From NCBI GenBank assembly GCA_014879655.1, contig JACSRS010000142.1, positions 1 through 32,408 of the forward strand: a stretch of DNA of 32,408 bases, written 5' to 3'. The notes under the pieces are model-generated. The model worked only from the letters and a program-made list of their open reading frames with translations. It had not been told where the DNA came from and did not search any database. The stretch is from Burkholderiaceae bacterium. Lineage in GTDB: Bacteria > Pseudomonadota > Gammaproteobacteria > Burkholderiales > Burkholderiaceae_C. Below are positions 19,620 to 26,344 of the stretch, in pieces. Each line of letters opens with the position of its first letter. Within the stretch, counting starts at the first letter, position 1. The position numbers were made by a program, and so were the translations under genes.

Positions 19620-20099
19620 TCAGTCGTCCGGTTCGAACCCGCCCCCTTCAAGCTCAAGGTCGCCCCGGATCACCCGGACGATGACGTCCATGCGAAAGCC
19701 GCGGGAGGCCAGAAAGCGCGCCTGACGGGCGCGACCCGGTGCGTCAGTGGCGGCTTCGCCGAACTTCTTCAGCCAGACGGCCTGCGCCCGCGCGTTTTCG
19801 CTGGCCTGCAGGTCAGCCACGGCCTGTTGCGTCAGGGCCGGGTCGATGCCCTTGGCCAGCAGTTCCTGGCGGATGCGCGAGGCGCCCTGGCGGGCGGCTC
19901 GCCGGTGCAGCACCGACTCGACCACCCGCTGCTCGCTGATGAAGCCCTTGGCCTGCAACTCGTCGAGCACCCGCGCCAGCTCGCCGGGGTCGTCGGTGTG
20001 CGGCGCCAGCTTGCGTTCGATCTCGGCGCGCGACAGCTCGCGCGCCGCCAGGTAGCGCAGCGCCCGGCCTTTCAGTGACAGCGTGACAGGAATGGCCAC
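19620..20099 (-). CDS. recX: Regulatory protein RecX
   Basis: A 159-residue helical protein of three-helix repeats: LRYLAARELSRAEIERKL, LDELQAKGFISEQRVVESVLHRRA, RQGASRIRQELLAKGIDPAL. RecX binds RecA filaments and limits their activity. It starts at GTG; no ATG is available before it. It lies 57 bases downstream of recA on the same strand, and that gap is occupied by a degenerate repeat with no recognisable ribosome-binding site, so translation may be weak or depend on recA read-through. Confidence 0.92.
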   Translation of the reverse strand: MAIPVTLSLKGRALRYLAARELSRAEIERKLAPHTDDPGELARVLDELQAKGFISEQRVVESVLHRRAARQGASRIRQELLAKGIDPALTQQAVADLQASENARAQAVWLKKFGEAATDAPGRARQARFLASRGFRMDVIVRVIRGDLELEGGGFEPDD

Positions 20100-20156
20100 G
20101 CTACTAATTCAGAAGCTGAAAATGACCATTTAGCGCTGGCTGGAGGCCAAAAATAC
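20100..20156 (+). repeat. Degenerate intergenic repeat, copy B, between recX and recA
   Basis: Fills the whole gap between the recX start and recA stop. CCATTTAGCGCTGGCT is 14 of 16 identical to copy C, and TAGCGCTGGCTGGAGGCCAAAAATAC has the same order of blocks as copy A. No hairpin with a T-tract is present, so it is not an obvious terminator for recA. Confidence 0.65.
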
Positions 20157-21263
<1,107 letters not shown>

Positions 21264-21308
21264 GTGGAACTCCTTGAAATGCGGTGGATTGACGGTTGCT
21301 GGCAGCCC

Positions 21309-21324
21309 CTGTCATTGATCACAG
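21309..21324 (-). promoter_or_regulatory. LexA (SOS) box upstream of recA
   Basis: CTGTCATTGATCACAG is an exact CTGT-N8-ACAG match to the LexA-binding consensus and is embedded in a longer palindrome (CCTGT...ACAGG). It lies 46 bases before the recA start. recA is a classical SOS gene, so the assignment is strong. Confidence 0.85.
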
Positions 21325-21325
21325 G

Positions 21326-21341
21326 CTGGATGCTTGAACAG
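21326..21341 (-). promoter_or_regulatory. Second, weaker LexA-box-like site upstream of recA
   Basis: CTGGATGCTTGAACAG keeps CTG-N10-CAG with one mismatch to CTGT-N8-ACAG. It begins one base after the first box and overlaps ACAGTACTGT at 21338-21347. A possible promoter for recA (TTTACG, 17 bases, TACAGT on the minus strand) overlaps this stretch, which fits repression by LexA; the promoter boxes are weak. Confidence 0.5.
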
Positions 21342-21406
21342 TACTGTAGCCAATCAGTTGAAACTCGTAAACAGAAATATTGGTCAGTTTGGTTTACTAT
21401 TTCCCG

Positions 21407-21898
21407 ATGAACCCGTTGCCACCGGAAACCGGCTGGCGCCAGACCCATCTGGGGCGGCTGCTCGGCCACGCGATGCGGCGTTTCGACGCCCGCGTGCTGA
21501 CGCTGATGACGCGCAACGTCGGCGTGCCACTCGCGCTGTCGAACCTGGCGGCGCGTGGCCAGGTGAGCGCTGCGCACATCCACATCACCCGCCACCTGCC
21601 GCTGGAAGGCGCGCGGCTGACCACGCTGGCGCAATCGGCCGGCATGAGCAAGCAGGCGATGGGCAAGCTGGTCGATCAGTGCGAGGCCTGGGGGCTGGTT
21701 GTCCGGGACGGCGATCCGCTGGACGCGCGCGGCCGTGTCGTGCGCTTCACCGAGACCGGTCTGGCCTGGTTGGCGGCCTTCCAGCAGGCGGTGGCGCAGG
21801 CGGAGGCGGAGTTCCGTGCCGAAGTCGGCGACGAGGTGGCCGCAGTTGTCACGCTGGGGCTGGAAGCCTATGCTGCGACATTCGCCACCCGCTCGTGA
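21407..21898 (+). CDS. MarR-family transcriptional regulator
   Basis: A 163-residue winged-helix protein. An N-terminal dimerisation helix (LGRLLGHAMRRFDARVLTLM) is followed by the helix-turn-helix (LTTLAQSAGMSKQAMGKLVDQC) and the wing (GLVVRDGDPLDARGRVVRFTETG), the usual MarR layout with the conserved DxRxR-type wing. ATG at 21407 is used rather than an in-frame TTG at 21380. No ribosome-binding site is visible. An inverted repeat GTAAAC...GTTTAC (20 bases apart) lies just upstream and might be an autoregulatory site. Its ligand and targets are unknown. Confidence 0.9.
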   Translation: MNPLPPETGWRQTHLGRLLGHAMRRFDARVLTLMTRNVGVPLALSNLAARGQVSAAHIHITRHLPLEGARLTTLAQSAGMSKQAMGKLVDQCEAWGLVVRDGDPLDARGRVVRFTETGLAWLAAFQQAVAQAEAEFRAEVGDEVAAVVTLGLEAYAATFATRS

Positions 21899-21977
21899 CG
21901 CCGACCGCTGCCCGAACCCCTAGAATTTGCCAACAGACAAGCGCGCCGGCGCCGGCCGCATACAACAGGAGACACGC

Positions 21978-22652
21978 ATGAGAATTCTGATCGCCGAGGA
22001 CGACCAGGTGCTGGCCGATGGCTTGCTGCGCTCGCTGCGCAATTCGGGCGCAGCGGTCGACCACGTCGCCGACGGCTCGCAGGCCGACGCGGCGCTTCGC
22101 ACCAACACCGAGTTCGACCTGCTGATCCTCGACCTGGGGCTGCCCAAGCTGCACGGGCTGGAAGTGCTGAAAAAGCTGCGCGCGCGCGGCTCGTCGCTGC
22201 CGGTGCTGATCCTCACTGCCGCCGACAGCGTGGAAGAGCGGGTGAAAGGGCTGGACTACGGCGCCGACGACTACATGGCCAAGCCATTCAGCCTGCAGGA
22301 GCTTGAAGCGCGCGTGCGGGCACTGGCGCGGCGCGGCATGGGCGGTGCCAGCTCCACCATCAAGCACGGACCGCTGGTGTACGACCAGGCCGGGCGGGTG
22401 GCCACCATCGACGGCAAGATGGTCGAGCTGTCGGCACGCGAGCTGGGTCTGCTGGAGGTGCTGCTGCAGCGCGCCGGCCGGCTGGTCAGCAAGGACCAGC
22501 TGGTCGAGCGCCTGTGCGAATGGGGCGAAGAGGTCAGCAACAACGCCATTGAGGTCTACATCCATCGCCTTCGCAAGAAGATCGAAAAAGGGCCGATCCG
22601 CATTGCCACCGTGCGCGGCCTGGGCTACTGCCTGGAAAAAATTCCGGGATAA
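21978..22652 (+). CDS. OmpR/PhoB-family response regulator (TctD-like)
   Basis: A 224-residue two-domain regulator. Receiver domain: acidic pocket EDD (7-9), phosphoacceptor Asp52 (LLILDLGLPK), conserved Thr in LILTAADS, and Lys in YMAKPFS. The C-terminal OmpR winged helix runs from about 125, ending IEVYIHRLRKKIEKGPIRIATVRGLGY. AGGAG at 21967-21971 fixes the start at 21978. It is paired with the histidine kinase 90 bases downstream. MarR, regulator and kinase are in series on the plus strand. Confidence 0.95.
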   Translation: MRILIAEDDQVLADGLLRSLRNSGAAVDHVADGSQADAALRTNTEFDLLILDLGLPKLHGLEVLKKLRARGSSLPVLILTAADSVEERVKGLDYGADDYMAKPFSLQELEARVRALARRGMGGASSTIKHGPLVYDQAGRVATIDGKMVELSARELGLLEVLLQRAGRLVSKDQLVERLCEWGEEVSNNAIEVYIHRLRKKIEKGPIRIATVRGLGYCLEKIPG

Positions 22653-22725
22653 GCGGGTGGCCGGCCAGCGTCAATCGTGGACGGATCGGCCGGCGCCTGC
22701 CTTCTTGCTTCCCCCATTGCCTGAC

Positions 22726-22746
22726 ATGAAGCCGGCCGCATTGTGA
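22726..22746 (+). CDS. Possible six-codon leader ORF overlapping the histidine kinase start
   Basis: ATG-AAG-CCG-GCC-GCA-TTG-TGA. Its stop overlaps the GTG start of the sensor kinase as GTGA, the arrangement used for translational coupling. No ribosome-binding site precedes it, so it may be chance. Confidence 0.2.
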   Translation: MKPAAL

Positions 22747-24224
22747 AGCGCAGCGGCTGGTCGCTCAAGCTGTTCCAGCGCGAGCAGCGCTCGCTGTTCG
22801 GTGAAATCCTGGACTGGATGCTCACGCCGCTGCTGCTGCTGTGGCCGGTGAGCCTGGCCCTGACCTGGCTGGTGGCGCAGGGCATTGCCGACAAGCCGTT
22901 CGACCGGGCGCTGGTCTACAACGCGCAGGCGCTGGCCGAGCTGGTCACCGTGAGTCACCGCAAGGCGCAGTTCAACCTGCCGCAGCCGGCCAGCGAAATC
23001 CTGCGCGCCGACGATTCCGACCTCGTCTACTACCAGGTGCTCGGCGTCAAAGGCGAATTGCTCAGCGGCGAGCGCGATCTGCCCTTGCCGCCCGACGATG
23101 AAAAACCCGCGCCGCCAGGCGAAGTGCGCATGCGCGATGCCGAACTGCGCGGGCTCGACGTGCGGGTCGCTTACGTCTGGGTGCCCCTGAAGCTGCCGGG
23201 CGATCCGCTGGCGCTGGTTCAGGTGGCCGAAACTCGCGAAAAGCGCAAGGTGCTGGCCACCGAGATCATCAAGGGCGTGATGCTCCCGCAGTTCGTCACG
23301 CTGCCACTGGCCGTGCTGCTGGTGTGGCTGGCGCTGGTGCGCGGTATCAAGCCGCTGAGCCAGCTGGAGGAGCGCATCCGCGCGCGCAAGAGCGACGACC
23401 TGAGTCCGCTGGACGAAAAGACCGTGCCGCTGGAAGTGGCGCCGCTGGTGTCTTCGGTGAACGGGTTGCTGACGCGCCTGAAAGATTCGATTGCCACCCA
23501 GAAGCGGTTTCTGGCCGACGCCGCGCACCAGCTGAAAACGCCGCTGGCCGGGCTGCGCATGCAGGCCGACCTCGCGCTGCGGCAGGGCTCCAGCGAGGAG
23601 GAGCTGAAGCAGTCGCTGCAGCAGATCGGTCTGTCCAGCGTGCGGGCGACGCACACGGTGAACCAGCTGCTGTCGCTCGCCGGCGCCGAAGCGGGCGGCG
23701 CGTCGCGCTCGCGCGTGCCCTGCGACATGGCCCGCCTGACCATGGACGTGGTGCAGGACTCGGTGCCCCGCGCGCTCGAAAAACGCATCGACCTGGGCTA
23801 TGACGGCGCCGCGCCCGGCTCGCCGGGCGTCGTGGTGCATGGCAACCCCACCCTGATCAAGGAACTGGTGCGCAACCTGGTCGACAACGCCATCAACTAC
23901 ACACCCTCGACGCGTGAGCGCGAAGGCGTCATCACGGCGCGGGTGCTGGCCGATCCGTTCGGCCACGTGCTGCTGTTGCAGGTCGAAGACAACGGGCCGG
24001 GCATCCCGGAAGACGAACGCGAACGGGTGTTCCAGCCGTTTTACCGGGTGCTGGGGACCAATGTGGACGGCTCGGGCCTGGGCCTGCCCATCGTGCGCGA
24101 GATCGCCCACCAGCACGGGGCCACGCTGACCGTCGAAGACGCCCACGCCGGTCAGACGCCGCCCGGGGCGCGCTTCAACGTGCGTTTCATGACCGGCGAC
24201 ACGCCACAGCCTGTGGCCAGCTGA
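22743..24224 (+). CDS. TctE-like sensor histidine kinase
   Basis: A 493-residue inner-membrane kinase. A first helix (~26-46) and a second (~185-203) bracket a periplasmic 2CSK_N-type domain; HAMP-like residues follow (~204-255), then the dimerisation domain with phosphoacceptor His262 (ADAAHQLKTPLAGL), N-box (NLVDNAINYTPS), G1 (VEDNGPGIP), F-box (FQPFYRV) and G2 (GSGLGLPI). All catalytic boxes are intact. The start must be GTG at 22743, since an in-frame stop lies at 22722-22724. It partners the adjacent response regulator. TctE kinases sense tricarboxylates in some species; no tct transport genes are nearby, so the stimulus is unknown. Confidence 0.95.
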   Translation: MKRSGWSLKLFQREQRSLFGEILDWMLTPLLLLWPVSLALTWLVAQGIADKPFDRALVYNAQALAELVTVSHRKAQFNLPQPASEILRADDSDLVYYQVLGVKGELLSGERDLPLPPDDEKPAPPGEVRMRDAELRGLDVRVAYVWVPLKLPGDPLALVQVAETREKRKVLATEIIKGVMLPQFVTLPLAVLLVWLALVRGIKPLSQLEERIRARKSDDLSPLDEKTVPLEVAPLVSSVNGLLTRLKDSIATQKRFLADAAHQLKTPLAGLRMQADLALRQGSSEEELKQSLQQIGLSSVRATHTVNQLLSLAGAEAGGASRSRVPCDMARLTMDVVQDSVPRALEKRIDLGYDGAAPGSPGVVVHGNPTLIKELVRNLVDNAINYTPSTREREGVITARVLADPFGHVLLLQVEDNGPGIPEDERERVFQPFYRVLGTNVDGSGLGLPIVREIAHQHGATLTVEDAHAGQTPPGARFNVRFMTGDTPQPVAS

Positions 24225-24263
24225 TCACCGATCCGCCGCCGTGCGGCGTGGCCGGTCGCAGCC

Positions 24264-24923
24264 TCAGTTGCAGGCGCGCAGGGGTTTGCCCGCCAGCAGC
24301 GGTTTGAAACTGTCCAGCCGCTGGCGCAGCGAATCGTCCGCTTGCGGCAGGCGCAGCCACTGGCCGCGCAGTTCGTCGCGCTCCTTGAGCACGCGCGCAG
24401 TGCGAACGCCGCGCACCGCCAGCTCCTCCAGCGCACCCTGGGCGGCCGACTCGCTGCTGAAGCTGCCCAGCGACAGCCCGGGTTCCAGCTGCGGGTTGAC
24501 CAGTGACTCGAAGCGCACGCGCAGGCCGCGCAACTCGCCGCGCTTCTTGTTCAGCATGTCGTTGTCGGCGTAGCGGCCCATGTAGATGATCCAGCGCGCC
24601 GGCTCCACGCCGCCCTCGAGCTGCCAGCTGCCGGCGGGGAGCGCCGCTGTCAGTGCGTCGCGCAGTGCGCCGGCCTGTTTGTCGTCGAACAGGCCGGCCT
24701 GCAGGCACTCTGTCGGGCGCACGCCCGCCACTGGCTGGGCTTCCAGACGGTTCAGTTCGGCCGTGCCCAGCAGCCGCATGGCTTCCGGACGGATCTGCTG
24801 GTTCAGACGTTCGGGTTCGGACTGCTGCACCGGCGCCCATCCCCAAGCCTGCAGCAGCCCCTGCGACCAGGCGTAGAACAGGCCGTTGGCAAGCAGCAGG
24901 ATCAGGACCAGCAGACGCAACAT
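24264..24923 (-). CDS. SPOR-domain-like membrane-anchored protein
   Basis: A 219-residue protein with an N-terminal membrane helix (MLRLLVLILLLANGLFYAWSQG) and a periplasmic C-terminal region containing a SPOR-like fold around WIIYMGRYADNDMLNKKRGELRG and LGSFSSESAAQGALEELA. SPOR domains bind denuded peptidoglycan at division sites. The start at 24923 was chosen because it begins the membrane helix; a longer in-frame start would overlap birA. It follows birA by 25 bases. The SPOR match is by pattern and is moderately certain. Confidence 0.75.
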   Translation of the reverse strand: MLRLLVLILLLANGLFYAWSQGLLQAWGWAPVQQSEPERLNQQIRPEAMRLLGTAELNRLEAQPVAGVRPTECLQAGLFDDKQAGALRDALTAALPAGSWQLEGGVEPARWIIYMGRYADNDMLNKKRGELRGLRVRFESLVNPQLEPGLSLGSFSSESAAQGALEELAVRGVRTARVLKERDELRGQWLRLPQADDSLRQRLDSFKPLLAGKPLRACN

Positions 24924-24948
24924 CGATGGGCGGTGGGAGGAAAAGGGT

Positions 24949-25716
24949 TCAACCTGGGGCCGAAGGACGGACACTGACTTCGGCAGTGCTCACGCGTTGC
25001 AAGCCATTGGCAGTATGCACGAGCAGCGCGCCGTGGGCGTCGACGCCGCCGGCCGTGCCGTGCCGCCCGTCGCTGAGGCTGACGGCTCGGTCCTTGAGCA
25101 CGTCGCGCTCATTGAAGGCCCGTTGCAGCGGCGCAAAGCCGGTCGATTCAAACGCCAGCACGGCCTCCACCAGTGCCGGCGCCACTCGCGCCAGCGCCAG
25201 CGGCGCGTCCAGGCCCGGTTCGATGTCGCGCAGGCCGGCCGGCGCGGTCGCAAGTCCGTCACCCAGCGGCGCGCTGATGTTCAGGCCCACGCCAATCACA
25301 GCGAAACGCTGCGCGCCGATGCTGGCGGTCTCGATCAGGATGCCGGCGAGCTTGCGGCCCTGCCAGTACAGATCGTTCGGCCATTTGAGCCCGATCGCGG
25401 GATGCAAGCTTTTCGCCAAGCTCAGCCCCACCGCCAGCGACAGGCCCGACCAGTCCGGCGGCGCCAGCGGCAGCCCCAGCGAAAAGGTCAGCGAATCGCC
25501 CGCTGCGCTGTGCCAGGCCCGTCCCAGCCGGCCGCGCCCGGCCGTCTGGGTTTGGGCCACCAGCAGCACCGGGTCGCATTGCCCGTCGCGGGCGCGCCGC
25601 ATCAGCTCGGTGTTGGTGGAGTCGATGGCCGGCACGATCTCGACCGAAAAACCCGGCAGCTGTGGCGCCACGCGCTCCCAGATGGCTTCGGCCGGCCAGC
25701 GGATCGGCTCGGACAT
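24949..25716 (-). CDS. birA: Biotin--[acetyl-CoA-carboxylase] ligase
   Basis: A 255-residue enzyme that activates biotin with ATP and attaches it to carrier proteins. Motifs: SIEIVPAIDSTNTE-type start (here VEIVPAIDSTNTELM), the biotinyl-AMP loop GRGRLGRAWHS, and LKWPNDLYWQGRKLAGILIE. The C-terminal SH3-like domain is present (VSLSDGRHGTAGGVDAHGALLV). There is no N-terminal helix-turn-helix, so unlike E. coli BirA it is not expected to be a repressor. It follows the SET gene by 18 bases. Confidence 0.95.
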   Translation of the reverse strand: MSEPIRWPAEAIWERVAPQLPGFSVEIVPAIDSTNTELMRRARDGQCDPVLLVAQTQTAGRGRLGRAWHSAAGDSLTFSLGLPLAPPDWSGLSLAVGLSLAKSLHPAIGLKWPNDLYWQGRKLAGILIETASIGAQRFAVIGVGLNISAPLGDGLATAPAGLRDIEPGLDAPLALARVAPALVEAVLAFESTGFAPLQRAFNERDVLKDRAVSLSDGRHGTAGGVDAHGALLVHTANGLQRVSTAEVSVRPSAPG

Positions 25717-25734
25717 GAGGCGCCCGGGCTCCCG

Positions 25735-26250
25735 TCAGCGCCCGTTGACCCGGGGCCGGGACGGGCGGGCGCGCGGGGCGCGCGCCTTCGGTGCCAGCAA
25801 CGTGCCGCGGCATTGCGCGCTGCCGCACCAGCAGGGGTAATGGGCCTTGAGCTTGGCGGTGTAGCGCTCGTCGATAACCAGGCCGTAGTCGTAGTTCAGT
25901 TCTTCGCCGGCGTGGATGTTGCGCAGCGCGCGGATGAAAATGCGCCCGTCCACCTCGTCGGCCTCGCAATTGGGCTCGCAGCTGTGGTTGATCCAGCGCG
26001 AGGAATTGCCACCATGCAACGCGTCGATGACGCGGTCGGCATCGACATGAAAGTAGAACGTGTGATTCGGGTCCGACGGATCGTGCGGGTGGCGCTCCTG
26101 CGCTTCTTCCCAACTGATGATCTCGCCGGTGTATTCGATCAGCGTCTCGCCCTCGGCGATGTCGGTCAGGGCAAAAACCCCGCGGCCGTGCACGCCGGAG
26201 CGGCGGACCTGGAAACGGCGGGCAGGCGTTGGCGCGGGCTTTGGCGGCAC
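25735..26250 (-). CDS. SET-domain protein lysine methyltransferase
   Basis: A 171-residue protein with a compact, complete SET domain: SGVHGRGVFA (18-27), EYTGEIIS, RWINHSCEPNC (85-95, SAM and knot motif), EELNYDY (116-122) and a post-SET zinc-binding CWCGSAQC (Cys140, 142, 147). These motifs are those of eukaryotic histone methyltransferases; bacterial members include chlamydial NUE. The C-terminus is basic and proline-rich. The start is GTG at 26250; no in-frame ATG precedes it. It is divergent from topB across 94 bases and cotranscribed with birA. Its substrate is unknown; see the hypothesis linking it to the TopB linker. Confidence 0.92.
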   Translation of the reverse strand: MPPKPAPTPARRFQVRRSGVHGRGVFALTDIAEGETLIEYTGEIISWEEAQERHPHDPSDPNHTFYFHVDADRVIDALHGGNSSRWINHSCEPNCEADEVDGRIFIRALRNIHAGEELNYDYGLVIDERYTAKLKAHYPCWCGSAQCRGTLLAPKARAPRARPSRPRVNGR

Positions 26251-26344
26251 GGTTTGAAAATTTGGTATCGTGAATCCGTACGGGTGCGTGTGCGCCCGCA
26301 GATGGGCGTGCGAGCGCGCACGCGAGACAAGGGATTGTAATTAG
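26251..26344. promoter_or_regulatory. Divergent promoter region between the SET gene and topB
   Basis: Contains an AT-rich block (26253-26270, TTGAAAATTTGGTATCG) and a GC-rich block with a possible hairpin (GCGCCC, loop GCAGAT, GGGCGT) in the topB leader. No convincing -35/-10 pair could be fixed for either strand. AAGGGATTG precedes the topB ATG as a weak ribosome-binding site. With a 94-base gap the two genes probably share regulation. Confidence 0.4.

Noticed and set aside
24225-24263. Terminator between the convergent histidine kinase and SPOR genes
   Set aside because: The GC-rich short inverted repeat CGCCG-TG-CGGCG has a two-base loop and no T-tract, so it is not a credible intrinsic terminator.
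25735-26250. Recent transfer of the SET gene from a eukaryote
   Set aside because: Base composition and codon use look like the neighbours, and it is integrated in an operon with birA, so nothing in the sequence itself supports recent transfer.
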